Shown here piece after piece: positions 1 to 7,300 of a stretch of 8,399 nt of DNA. Each line of letters begins with the position of its first letter. Position 1 is the stretch's first letter. The notes under the pieces were generated by a model. It ran no database searches. It was not told the DNA's origin and saw only the letters and a program-made list of their open reading frames with translations. Where the stretch lies: positions 1 through 8,399 of the forward strand of contig JAFMAW010000033.1 of NCBI GenBank assembly GCA_029784795.1. Reading direction: 5' to 3'. A program made the translations under genes and the position numbers. This DNA comes from Nitrososphaerota archaeon. GTDB taxonomy: Archaea > Thermoproteota > Nitrososphaeria > Nitrososphaerales > UBA183.

Positions 1-967
1 ACAGCCAGACTCTCTCGTTCGTGATCACGGACTGAGATAGGAAGAAGGCGAAGAAGGAAAGGATGATTGGGACCAGTACCGATGTAGGGAGAGAGTTGGA
101 GCCTGCGGCGAATGGCTGTGGAGGCCCTTGTCGGACGACGAGCACGAAGTAGGCGGCCGCCAGGATAGACGCCGTGGTGACCACCCACCTGGTCTTCACC
201 CTCCTCGAGACGTAACGTGATGTTCCCGCCATGTTCATCCTCCCCGCCAGCGAAATCGACGACAGATTCATGGAATAAATTGCCCCGATGGGGCTCTTCC
301 CCGCGTAGCTCATAGGGGACTTTATCTCGGTCGACGTCGACCTCACCAGGTTCTTCATCATGTCGAGCTCGATTCGCGAGAGCCCTCTGAAGGCGGCTCC
401 CGTGGTCACCGCGGCGAGGCCGACAAGGATCGCTGTCCCGTCATAGAGGTTCCCATAGAACGCCGATCCGGGGGAGAACGGGAAGTTGACGAAAGCTAGC
501 AGCGTCCACAGGGCAAGCGCGGCCGACAGCATGAGTCTCACTCTGGTGGTGATTGTAGGAGCGACTATGCCGAGGGAGGTGAAGGTCATGGCGAGGGCTA
601 TCAGGTCGACCAAGAGAAGTGGAGAATCGAACGACTGGTACAGATAGCCGAACATGAGCAGGATGGTAATCCCGAAGGCCATGAACTGCGAGAAAAATAT
701 GGAGACTGAGAGGTCCCTGGTGCTGAGGGGGAGGGTGAAGAGGTAGTCCCTGTCTGACTTTAAGATCATCACACCTCCGGTTGCCAGCGACATGGCGAGG
801 AAGAAGGCGATGATTGCCGTCCCATAGTAACCCAGGATCTCCCCCTCTGACTGATGTGGGATGGCTTGTGAAATCCCGATGTAGTAGACGAACATGATTG
901 CCATGAAAATCAGGAAGGGCCTGGAGAAGCGGGTCCTTACGACGAACTTCAGGAGGCTAAGAAGCAC
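1..967 (-). CDS. ABC-2-type transporter permease, 3' end beyond the left edge
   Basis: Membrane subunit of an ABC exporter, paired with the ATPase encoded immediately upstream. I translated this frame by hand: it is open for 322 codons from a GTG at 967 to the edge, so the C-terminus is missing. The protein is very hydrophobic, with likely membrane spans near residues 13-33, 48-68, 88-108, 118-138, 143-163, 175-190, 260-277 and 296-313. After the second span comes [17 protein letters not shown], which resembles the D-x-x-F/L-F-x-x-P segment of many ABC-2-like permeases. The last visible residues ([10 protein letters not shown]) also fit that class. The GTG overlaps the ATPase stop codon by 11 bases, and a weak GAGG lies 10 bases upstream of it, so translational coupling is likely. 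There are stops just upstream in this frame, so a much longer start is excluded. The substrate cannot be told from sequence. The family call is firm in outline; the exact subfamily is inferred. Confidence 0.8.
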   Translation of the reverse strand, partial: MLLSLLKFVVRTRFSRPFLIFMAIMFVYYIGISQAIPHQSEGEILGYYGTAIIAFFLAMSLATGGVMILKSDRDYLFTLPLSTRDLSVSIFFSQFMAFGITILLMFGYLYQSFDSPLLLVDLIALAMTFTSLGIVAPTITTRVRLMLSAALALWTLLAFVNFPFSPGSAFYGNLYDGTAILVGLAAVTTGAAFRGLSRIELDMMKNLVRSTSTEIKSPMSYAGKSPIGAIYSMNLSSISLAGRMNMAGTSRYVSRRVKTRWVVTTASILAAAYFVLVVRQGPPQPFAAGSNSLPTSVLVPIILSFFAFFLSQSVITNERVWL

Positions 968-1688
968 CGGTCATCATCCTCGCCACCACCTTCTCTATTG
1001 GCTCCTCTGGGGAACCCCTATTCCTCAGCTCCTCGATGGTGCCTTCCCATAGGAACATCCCCTTCGATATCATAATCACGCTGTCCGTGAGCCTGTTGGC
1101 GATAGACATGATGTGCGTGGACACAAGGTGCGTCCCCTCCAGCCTGTCCAAGAGGCCGATCACTTTCTCCTGTGTCGGGATGTCGAGGTAGTTCAGAGGC
1201 TCGTCCAAGAGCAGTACCTTCGGAGAGTGTATGAGGGCGAGCGCTATGGCGAGTTTCTGTGTGTTCCCTCTCGAAAGCCTCCCGACGTTCGCCTTCTCGT
1301 ACTGCCTCAGGTCCAGCTCGTCCAGGAAGAAGTCTGTCCTGCCCTTCACGTCGGGCACACCCCGCAGCGCCCCGATGTATTCGAGGTTCTCCCTTACGGA
1401 GAGCATCCTGTATGGAAGGGCGTCCTCGGGGAGGTAACCTACCACCGCCTTGGAGTCCCGGCTGTCCGGAGAAGAGCCGAGAATCCTGATATTTCCCGTA
1501 TCGGGGCGGAGAGATCCGATGAGGAGCTTGAGGGTGGTGGACTTGCCCGCGCCGTTGGGACCCAGGAGTGAGTACCTCCCCCCCACTGGAATGTCGAAAC
1601 TAAGGTCGTTGAGCGCTGGCACCTTGCCGTAGGACTTGCTCACGTGGGTGAGCTCTATGCAGGCCCCGGGTCTCCCGCTCGATGCCAT
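957..1688 (-). CDS. ABC transporter ATP-binding protein (exporter type)
   Basis: Cytoplasmic ATPase that powers the adjacent permease. Numbering from the ATG at 1688 (243 aa): Walker [10 protein letters not shown] at about 43-51, a Q-loop region GYLPED where the usual glutamine is glutamate (about 88), signature LSRGN at about 138-142, Walker B VLLLDEP at about 158-164, D-loop NYLD at about 166-169, and the H-loop histidine in VSTHI at about 192. All ATPase motifs are present, so it should be active. The domain composition matches single-domain ATPases of ABC-2 exporters. The frame can begin at GTG 1697 or ATG 1688; I prefer the ATG because a TATA-like box at 1716-1721 would place transcription start near 1688-1693. 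It is the first gene of an operon with the overlapping permease and is divergent from glyA. The transported substrate is unknown; drug, lipid or peptide export are all possible. Confidence 0.92.
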   Translation of the reverse strand: MASSGRPGACIELTHVSKSYGKVPALNDLSFDIPVGGRYSLLGPNGAGKSTTLKLLIGSLRPDTGNIRILGSSPDSRDSKAVVGYLPEDALPYRMLSVRENLEYIGALRGVPDVKGRTDFFLDELDLRQYEKANVGRLSRGNTQKLAIALALIHSPKVLLLDEPLNYLDIPTQEKVIGLLDRLEGTHLVSTHIMSIANRLTDSVIMISKGMFLWEGTIEELRNRGSPEEPIEKVVARMMTGAS

Positions 1689-1715
1689 TGCTGACACACC
1701 CCGGGGGTGTTCCCG

Positions 1716-1721
1716 TATAAA
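1716..1721 (-). promoter_or_regulatory. TATA-like box for the ABC transporter operon
   Basis: The minus strand reads GGTTTATACGG here, an AT-rich island in GC-rich surroundings. Its centre is about 30 bases from the ATG at 1688 and about 21 from the GTG at 1697. An archaeal TATA box sits roughly 26 bases before the transcript start, so the start would fall near 1692 and the mRNA would be leaderless or almost so. This is a spacing argument only. Confidence 0.5.
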
Positions 1722-1759
1722 CCGAAGGCGCCGCGCCGGGCTCGCGGACCCGCCAAATG

Positions 1760-1767
1760 TATAATTA
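1760..1767 (+). promoter_or_regulatory. TATA box for glyA
   Basis: TATAATTA lies inside the AT-rich stretch AAATGTATAATTAACTT, flanked by GC-rich sequence. Its centre is 26-27 bases upstream of the ATG at 1790, the spacing expected between an archaeal TATA box and the first transcribed base. This suggests a leaderless mRNA starting at or beside the A of that ATG. It also argues against the in-frame GTG at 1778, which would lie upstream of the transcript. Confidence 0.65.
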
Positions 1768-1789
1768 ACTTGGGGGCGTGCCTTGCTTC

Positions 1790-3079
1790 ATGCCCTCCTA
1801 CGAATCGGAATTCAAAGCGGTAATCAGCAGGGTCCGCTCCCACGAGAAGTGGTTCTCGGAGAGCCTTCCGATGATAGCCAGCGAGAACCTTGCCTCAGAG
1901 CCTGTCAGGAGGGTTCTTTCGTCCGACCTCGGCCACAGGTACGCGGAAGGATGGCCGGGCGAGAGGGTCTACGCCGGATGCAAGTACATAGACCAGATAG
2001 AGCTGCGGGCCATCGCCCTCGGCAAGCGGCTGTTCAGGGCCGACCACATCGATGTCAGGCCCGTCTCGGGGGTCAATGCAAACCTCGCGGTTTACTCGGC
2101 GCTCAGCGGCCCCGGGGACATGATGATGGCACTCTCCATACCCAATGGAGGGCACATCTCACATGGGAAGAGGGACTTCGGGGGCACGGCGGGGCTGGTG
2201 CACTCGCTCGAGGTGTCTTACTTCGCGTTCGACAAGGACTCGATGAACATCGACGTCGATGAGACGAAGAAGAGGATAGCGGCCCTGCCGTCCCTCAAAC
2301 TCGCCATGTTCGGCTGCAGTCTGTTCCTCTTTCCGCACCCCATCAAGGAGCTGGCGCAGGCGATACGTGACAAGGGGGGAGTCGTGTGCTACGACGCGGC
2401 CCACGTAGCCGGACTGATAGCGGGCGGGCAGTTCCAGGACCCCCTCAGGGAGGGCGCCCAGATAATGACAATGAGCACGCACAAGGTGCTCTTCGGGCCG
2501 CAGGGAGGCGCCATCGCGTCCACGGCGGAGTTCGCGGAGCCTCTCAAGAAGGCCGTCTTCCCTGGCACTGCGAGCAACCACCACCTTCACAATGTGGCGG
2601 CCAAGGCCATGGTATTCGCAGAGTTCCTCCAGTTCGGACGCAGATATGCGAAGGACGTCGTAGCCAACGCCCAGACGCTCGCGGGGAGACTGGCCGAGCT
2701 GGGCGAGCAGGTCCTTGGAGAGAAGAACGGCTACACCATGTCCCACCAGGTCGCGCTCGACGTGACCAAGTACGCTGATGGGGGGGTCATCGAGAAGCTG
2801 CTGGAGGACCAGAATATCATCTGCAACAGGGAGCCGATTCCTGGGGACCTGCAGGCAGGGAGACACTATACGAACCCAGGAGGAATCAGGCTGGGCGTGT
2901 CAGAACTGACTCGATTGGGGATGGGCAAGTCAGAGATGAGGGAAGTGGCCGAACTGGTCCATCTGGCGCTAGGCGGGACGAAGAGGCGCGAAGTGGCTGT
3001 CAGGATCAGAAATCTTAGGAAGGGATACCAGAAGGTCAAGTACTCGTTCCGGGACACGCCAGCCTACTCATTCAGCTAA
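1790..3079 (+). CDS. glyA: Serine hydroxymethyltransferase
   Basis: PLP enzyme interconverting serine and glycine while passing a one-carbon unit to or from a pterin carrier (tetrahydrofolate or, in some archaea, a methanopterin); cytoplasmic. The protein is 429 aa, near the usual family length. Visible hallmarks: the N-terminal PMIASEN segment, GHRYAEGWPGERVYAGC, YDAAHVAG with the PLP-ring aspartate (about D202) and histidine (about H205), and the Schiff-base lysine in MSTHKVLFGPQGG (about K232). Near the C-terminus, NPGGIRLGVSELTRLGM corresponds to the SGIR-G-x-x-x-T-R-x-G region, with G-V-S-E-L instead of the bacterial G-T-P-A-x. I chose ATG 1790 over GTG 1778 because of the TATA spacing and because conserved sequence begins only at YESEFKAV. 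The gene is divergent from the ABC operon, and its last 12 bases overlap the end of the convergent PolD gene. The identity of the carbon carrier is not visible. Confidence 0.95.
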   Translation: MPSYESEFKAVISRVRSHEKWFSESLPMIASENLASEPVRRVLSSDLGHRYAEGWPGERVYAGCKYIDQIELRAIALGKRLFRADHIDVRPVSGVNANLAVYSALSGPGDMMMALSIPNGGHISHGKRDFGGTAGLVHSLEVSYFAFDKDSMNIDVDETKKRIAALPSLKLAMFGCSLFLFPHPIKELAQAIRDKGGVVCYDAAHVAGLIAGGQFQDPLREGAQIMTMSTHKVLFGPQGGAIASTAEFAEPLKKAVFPGTASNHHLHNVAAKAMVFAEFLQFGRRYAKDVVANAQTLAGRLAELGEQVLGEKNGYTMSHQVALDVTKYADGGVIEKLLEDQNIICNREPIPGDLQAGRHYTNPGGIRLGVSELTRLGMGKSEMREVAELVHLALGGTKRREVAVRIRNLRKGYQKVKYSFRDTPAYSFS

Positions 3080-6000
3080 TGTGGGCCTCAGGAAGTCGGT
3101 CAGCTCCAGCTGGTCCGCCTTCCTCGGTCCCTGGAAGAGCTGATCCAGCTCTCTCTGGAGCATGTCGAGCCGGTTTCTCAGGTACGCGTCGACGTCGTAC
3201 TCTCGCGCCAGGCGTTGCGCAATCCGCAGGTACTTCTCCACCGAAGCCCTGGTCAGGGTGCCCCTGATCTCTCCGCCGCAGCTGGGGCACTTCGACGAGA
3301 GCGGGGGGCGCCTCAGTGTCAGGCCGCAGCCCTTGCACTTGAAGGCCTGTGTAGCGTATTTCTTCGCATTCCCCATGATGTCCCTGATGAGGTGGGTCTT
3401 GATTATGGACTCGACCACGTCGCGGGTTGACACCGCCTCCACCAGGGTCGCGACCTCGATTTGCTTGGCGATTTTCTCATTGAGGGTCTTCAGCGTCGAA
3501 TACGAAGCCCTGGGGCGCTTTATTGTGATGGCGCTTGTCGGGTGCGTGAACCCGTAGCCGTAGAACTGTGTTTCGCTATCCAGACGCGAACCTATGCTTT
3601 CGATCAGTCCCGCCACGGAGGCCGCAGGGGGGGTGCTCAGGGTCTTCTCGTAGAACTCGAGGGGGTAGGTCCAAGCGACATCGAAATTGTGGGCCTGTTC
3701 ATCCACCTCTGCCGGCAGGATCACCGGCTGTATCAGGAGCGGGGTGTCCATGTAGCCGCCTATCTGTGCAGGGACGTACTGCAACGAGAAGTTGAGAAGA
3801 GCATCGACGAGCAGGATGAGGGAATCGCCATCGCCGTCGCAGTCCCGCCTCTTCGCGGAGTGCCAGTAGGGGTTTGCGAGGCAGACCTCTGTGGCTGAGA
3901 ACCCCACTATCCTCCCGGCCACTCCGACTGAAGTGTGAGGCGCGAGTCCTATCAGGAGCTTTCCCAGCAGGTCGTCCGGTCTTGCCACGTTGTAGAACGG
4001 CTCCAAGCCGTATAGGTTCTGCAGCTCGTCGTCGATGCATTGGGCCATTTTCAGCAGGTCGTTGCTGATGTCCAGGGGGACGATGACGTCCTGGGGCTTG
4101 AGCTCCAGCACCTGGTCTTCTGACTGGAGCGGGGCCCCCTTGTGGTCGTGCGTGTAGCCGAGGCGCACCAGGGTCTGGATGTCCCCCTTCACGTCCCGCG
4201 GCCTGAAGTGGGTCAGAGGCTCATTGGTGGCGTCTATCCTCAGAGTGCCATCCTTGTAGACGAAGGCGTCGTGTCTGCTCCGGATGATGCCTTTCTCAAG
4301 CGCTTCTGGGACCTTGGAGACGCTCGTCAAGCCCCTTACGCCTTTCACTGGCCTCGACGAAGAGTGCGGGATCTTCGCCCTTATCGCCTCCAGTCGCGAT
4401 TTGAAGTCGAAGTCCATCTTGGAGTACGGGAGAGTCTTCGCCCTGCAGTTCGGACAGACGGCTTCCTGCGTTGTGGCGCCGCACCGCGGACAGGCCATGT
4501 ATGGCGAGGTCTCCTCACCGCAGACCTCGCACTTCAGACTCAGCCGTCTTTGGTTGCAACTGTAGCAGTGCAGGTTGATGGCCTCTATCTCTGCCCTCCC
4601 AGCCCTGGCCGCCGCGAAGACATCTCTCATTGCCCCCCCTTCGTAACCCACTGGGAAGAGCACGTGTACCGGGGGCTTCAACCTCCTCACCATGGCCTTT
4701 TCGGGTCTCCCCACCCTTATTCCGATGGTAGTGGTGCTCTGCCTCCCCAGCTGGATCCCCGACAGGCGCTTGATGTAGTCCGGTTCTTCCGGAGGCACTG
4801 CTGATTCGGGCTCGTCGAGCCTGAGCAGGGTTCGGAGGACGACGGCGGTTTCGCCGCCGACTATGGCCACCCCTCCATCTTTCCTGTGCTCTACCAGGCA
4901 TGTGTTCAGTATCCAGCGGACGTGTGGGACAGTTATGTCGATGACTACTTCATTCCCCTCGATCCTGGCGCTCTTCCGCAGCTCGGCCAGGTCGGAAGGC
5001 TCGACCCTGTCGAAACGTGGGGTATGGGAAGGGTGCAATGGGATGCCGAGTGAACGTGAGATCGCTATTGCTTCGGCGGCGTTCGGGGTGATGGTCGGGG
5101 AGGCTAGCGCCTTGGCCCTGCCGTTGCTTATCCCTGCAGCGGCGAGAACTTCGGCAGAACCCGGCAGCTCTGCCATCAGCCGGGCGAGGTCCTGAGACCA
5201 CCACTCGGAGACGTATGGCGACGGCTGCAGTGCCTTGTTGCTCTCCAAGAAGTCGCCGTAGCTGATTAGGACGTCTCCGAGGTCTATTATCTTCGACATG
5301 ATGTCGCGCACCCCCTCAGCCTGCGACACCGTCGAGACCTTGAGGACATCTCCATCTTTCGTCAAGATGGTGGGCCCCTCGATGGAGTCGACGAAAGCGA
5401 TGGTGGCAGCCTTCCCTGGCATGTCCACCTTCACCTGGGTTCCAGTGACCACGGGGAAGTCGAGGAGGGTTGCGACCGCGGGGTGTATCCCAATCGTGGA
5501 AAGCCCCGTATTGATCGAGCGGCCATAGCGTAACCTGAAGCCTCCTTTGCTCCGCGGCATCGAGAGGACCGCCCTCCCCGAGATGACCTCTTCGAAGTGG
5601 GCGCCGGCCTTCTCAGTCTCGTTCGTCGTCTGCTGAGTCCCTCCCTTCAGCTGGCCGAGGAAGTCCCATCCCGATATGTTCAGACTCGCGAGCTTCTTCG
5701 ACAGCTTGTGCGCCCGGCCTATCACGCCGTCGTTCAGAACCCTCAGAGCGCCTCCCCTGAGCCGGTCCGTGGTCACCCGCTTCAGATTCCTGTGGACCAC
5801 CACTTCGATTGGATCAGTTTCGATGCCGTCGATCTCGACCGGCAAGTTCGATATGGCTCGGCGGATGTCGTCGTCGGTAACTTTGTACTGGAAGTTCGCG
5901 ACGTCACGTTCGTAAATCCGCAGCTCCTCTGCGAAGCGGTCGATTTCCTCCTGGCGCGCCCTGTAGTTGCTCAGACCCAGCTTCTTTGCTGTCACGTCCG

Positions 6001-6529
6001 CGATGACCAGCGAGAACGCTGCCTCCGTCCCCCCGGCCGAGCGCATGGGCCCAGCATATGAGACAGAGACGTAGTCGGTGTTGTCATCGTTCTGCTTGAT
6101 TGTGACCCCGGAAATCCCTTCCAGTGGGGCCACGGTGACCCCGTCCGTCATCACTGCCAACCCAGCCCTCACACCGTAGCTCAGGGCTTCGTGTCTCTCT
6201 AGGGCTCCGAACTTGCCCAATGCGATCTCCTGGGATATCGTCAGGGCTGCGCGTTCCTTCGATGTGCTGTGAAGTAGCTCCCTGAGCCTGTCGACCAGCC
6301 CCTCGAACTGGTCCAAACGGAGCATCTGATTGACTCTGTCCGCCAGGTCGAAGACCGTCTTGCTCTCGACGATGCGGGTAGCATCAAGCCCTTTCGTCCT
6401 CGCCGTCGAAGCCAGCCTGTGGGCGGCTTCGTATTGTGACAATATATCTCGGTAGTAGGGCTCGAGGTGGCCAGGGAATGGAGCTAACGTCTTCACCCGC
6501 TCCCAGGCGAGGTCGGCGGAAAACGACAT
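3068..6529 (-). CDS. polC: DNA polymerase D (PolD) large catalytic subunit DP2
   Basis: Catalytic subunit of the archaeal replicative polymerase PolD, which works with the exonuclease subunit DP1 (not in this window). Complete at 1,153 aa, with no intein. The N-terminus (HLEPYYRDILSQYEAAHRLA) is typical of DP2. A Cys-rich zinc region holds four CxxC pairs: C655/C658, C667/C670, C680/C683 and C692/C695. The active-site segment AKRRDCDGDGDSL spans about 892-904; the paired aspartates D898 and D900 match the catalytic DxD of the double-psi beta-barrel core. YPLEFYE (about 955-961) is another family block. A C-terminal zinc motif has C1065/C1068 and C1081/C1084. The last residues contain QLELTDFL (1140-1147), a good PIP box for binding the PCNA clamp. 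The usual N and E of the catalytic loop are D896 and G901 here. An in-frame TAG lies 36 bases upstream, so the ATG at 6529 is the first possible ATG. The 3' end overlaps glyA by 12 bases. Confidence 0.97.
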   Translation of the reverse strand: MSFSADLAWERVKTLAPFPGHLEPYYRDILSQYEAAHRLASTARTKGLDATRIVESKTVFDLADRVNQMLRLDQFEGLVDRLRELLHSTSKERAALTISQEIALGKFGALERHEALSYGVRAGLAVMTDGVTVAPLEGISGVTIKQNDDNTDYVSVSYAGPMRSAGGTEAAFSLVIADVTAKKLGLSNYRARQEEIDRFAEELRIYERDVANFQYKVTDDDIRRAISNLPVEIDGIETDPIEVVVHRNLKRVTTDRLRGGALRVLNDGVIGRAHKLSKKLASLNISGWDFLGQLKGGTQQTTNETEKAGAHFEEVISGRAVLSMPRSKGGFRLRYGRSINTGLSTIGIHPAVATLLDFPVVTGTQVKVDMPGKAATIAFVDSIEGPTILTKDGDVLKVSTVSQAEGVRDIMSKIIDLGDVLISYGDFLESNKALQPSPYVSEWWSQDLARLMAELPGSAEVLAAAGISNGRAKALASPTITPNAAEAIAISRSLGIPLHPSHTPRFDRVEPSDLAELRKSARIEGNEVVIDITVPHVRWILNTCLVEHRKDGGVAIVGGETAVVLRTLLRLDEPESAVPPEEPDYIKRLSGIQLGRQSTTTIGIRVGRPEKAMVRRLKPPVHVLFPVGYEGGAMRDVFAAARAGRAEIEAINLHCYSCNQRRLSLKCEVCGEETSPYMACPRCGATTQEAVCPNCRAKTLPYSKMDFDFKSRLEAIRAKIPHSSSRPVKGVRGLTSVSKVPEALEKGIIRSRHDAFVYKDGTLRIDATNEPLTHFRPRDVKGDIQTLVRLGYTHDHKGAPLQSEDQVLELKPQDVIVPLDISNDLLKMAQCIDDELQNLYGLEPFYNVARPDDLLGKLLIGLAPHTSVGVAGRIVGFSATEVCLANPYWHSAKRRDCDGDGDSLILLVDALLNFSLQYVPAQIGGYMDTPLLIQPVILPAEVDEQAHNFDVAWTYPLEFYEKTLSTPPAASVAGLIESIGSRLDSETQFYGYGFTHPTSAITIKRPRASYSTLKTLNEKIAKQIEVATLVEAVSTRDVVESIIKTHLIRDIMGNAKKYATQAFKCKGCGLTLRRPPLSSKCPSCGGEIRGTLTRASVEKYLRIAQRLAREYDVDAYLRNRLDMLQRELDQLFQGPRKADQLELTDFLRPTLAE

Positions 6530-6701
6530 TCGTAATCGCGAGGGCGGAGTTGGTCTTAAGCACTATGCAAGGCTCAACCCAACGGCCCAGCGCGGAGAGC
6601 GACTGAGGTCTCGTCGGACATGAATCCGCGAGCTCCTCTAGCAGAGTGATTTTCGTAGGTCCGCTGGTGGGAGCTGCAATCTGCCTCTGCTTAGCAGCCA
6701 T
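6384..6701 (-). CDS. Doubtful small ORF upstream of and overlapping DP2
   Basis: An ATG at 6701 (or GTG 6707) opens a 105-codon frame that begins MAAKQRQIAAPTSGPTK, runs through the gap before DP2 and then overlaps the first 146 bases of DP2 in another frame. I recognise no family. In favour: a TATA-like CTTTAAG sits about 24-25 bases upstream of the ATG, giving leaderless geometry like that of the true genes here. Against: the large same-strand overlap, a third-position GC content that looks lower than in neighbouring genes, and no clear domain. It may be only a transcribed leader region for DP2, or chance. Confidence 0.15.
   Translation of the reverse strand: MAAKQRQIAAPTSGPTKITLLEELADSCPTRPQSLSALGRWVEPCIVLKTNSALAITNVVFRRPRLGAGEDVSSIPWPPRALLPRYIVTIRSRPQAGFDGEDERA
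6555..6560 (-). promoter_or_regulatory. Weak TATA-like box for the DP2 gene
   Basis: The minus strand reads GTGCTTAAGACC, with CTTAAG centred about 28 bases upstream of the DP2 ATG at 6529. The position fits a leaderless start, but the box is a poor match to the TTTATA-type consensus. The alternative is read-through from the upstream box at 6722-6728. Confidence 0.4.
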
Positions 6702-6721
6702 GGCCACGCCGTCTGCGCCTG

Positions 6722-6728
6722 CTTTAAG
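6722..6728 (-). promoter_or_regulatory. Possible second upstream promoter in the DP2 gap
   Basis: The minus strand reads GGCTTAAAGCAGG, an AT-rich island about 24-25 bases upstream of an ATG at 6701. If real, it would start a transcript that either carries the doubtful small ORF or gives DP2 a leader of about 170 bases. It is supported only by composition and spacing. Confidence 0.25.
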
Positions 6729-6742
6729 CCGTTCCCGGGGCC

Positions 6743-6757
6743 CGCCTCACTAAGGCG
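6743..6757 (-). other. Small inverted repeat just after the Nudix gene
   Basis: CGCCT and AGGCG flank a five-base loop, forming a 5-bp perfect stem that begins 8 bases past the Nudix stop codon on the minus strand. A GGGCCC palindrome follows at about 6738-6743. No T-run follows, and archaeal termination depends mainly on T-rich tracts, so I do not call it a terminator. In GC-rich DNA a stem this short can arise by chance. Confidence 0.2.
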
Positions 6758-6764
6758 CGCTCGG

Positions 6765-7235
6765 CTAGAGGCCTGTCCGAGACTTGATTTCGTATTCGAC
6801 CACGCGTTGGTTCCCCCTGTCATAGGAGAAGCGGGCGTCGAAGGTGATGCCATTGAGCAATAATGGGAGCCAGTACCTGTCGTCATCCCACATCTTCGAG
6901 TAAGGTATTTCTTGGAAGTCAAACCATCTGACTCTCCCTTCTACGCTCGAGTGGGGGCTCCCCGAGAAATGCCTGGCCGAGAATACGTGCACCACATAGT
7001 CGAGGCCCTTCCCTCCATTCATACAGAACCCGATCCTGCCGTGGTAGAGAGGATTGGCGATGGATAGCGAAGTCTCTTCCCTCACCTCCCTGATCACGCA
7101 TTTCGCGGGGGTCTCTCCGGGCTCTATCTTCCCTCCCGGGCCGTTCCACTTTCCGGCGCTTATCCCCCTGGTTGCCTTCTTCAGCAGCAGCCTGCTGCCT
7201 CGGATTACATGGCAGATTGTCGCGTCGATGGTCAA
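6765..7235 (-). CDS. Nudix hydrolase, MTH1-like (probable 8-oxo-dGTP diphosphatase)
   Basis: Probable cytoplasmic hydrolase that cleaves oxidised purine nucleoside triphosphates to the monophosphate, keeping them out of DNA. The protein is 156 aa, the same length as human MTH1 (NUDT1). The Nudix box runs from G35 through E41 to REVREET (49-55), with the metal-binding glutamates E50, E53 and E54. The usual glycine after REVREET is serine (S56). Two substrate-site segments match MTH1 closely: KWNGPGGK (29-36, N31 matching MTH1 N33) and PYSKMWDDDRYWLPLLL (111-127), where W116, D118 and D119 occupy the places of MTH1 W117, D119 and D120. The start is a TTG at 7235; I found no in-frame ATG or GTG nearby upstream, and the N-terminus then fits the family. 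It shares a 65-base divergent promoter region with the PPOX gene. The family is certain; the exact substrate is inferred from the recognition residues. Confidence 0.9.
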   Translation of the reverse strand: MTIDATICHVIRGSRLLLKKATRGISAGKWNGPGGKIEPGETPAKCVIREVREETSLSIANPLYHGRIGFCMNGGKGLDYVVHVFSARHFSGSPHSSVEGRVRWFDFQEIPYSKMWDDDRYWLPLLLNGITFDARFSYDRGNQRVVEYEIKSRTGL

Positions 7236-7300
7236 TGGCAGCGTGCAGGCGGGATGACCGTTGGTAAACGTTATTGTAATGCTGGCCGAGCCTTTGTCTC
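7236..7300. promoter_or_regulatory. Divergent promoter region between the Nudix and PPOX genes
   Basis: The 65-base gap has one AT-rich island, GTAAACGTTATTGTAAT (7264-7280). TTATTGTA at 7271-7278 is centred 26-27 bases upstream of the PPOX GTG at 7301, the leaderless spacing. On the minus strand AACGTTTAC, centred near 7267, is about 32 bases from the Nudix TTG. The palindrome AACGTT sits between the two, so both transcripts could be driven or controlled from this one island. No Shine-Dalgarno sequence is evident in front of the PPOX start. Confidence 0.5.

Noticed and set aside
1778..1789. GTG at 1778 as the start of glyA
   Set aside because: It adds only four non-conserved residues and would lie upstream of the transcript start predicted from the TATA box at 1760-1767.
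2159..2866. Long open frame (235 codons) antisense to glyA
   Set aside because: It lies wholly inside a clear serine hydroxymethyltransferase gene, is rich in Arg, Leu and Pro as expected of a shadow frame in GC-rich DNA, and shows no domain.
4142..4804. Plus-strand 220-codon frame inside the DP2 gene, with other plus-strand frames across 3079-6061
   Set aside because: These are antisense shadows of DP2, which has all its motifs in one uninterrupted minus-strand frame. They lack recognisable motifs and good starts.
6738..6757. Intrinsic terminator after the Nudix gene
   Set aside because: The stem is only 5 bp with no following T-run, and archaeal termination relies on T-rich tracts.
6530..6764. 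Possible tRNA or box C/D RNA in the gap upstream of DP2
   Set aside because: I found no cloverleaf arms or T-loop sequence and no C box paired with a D box at suitable spacing on either strand.
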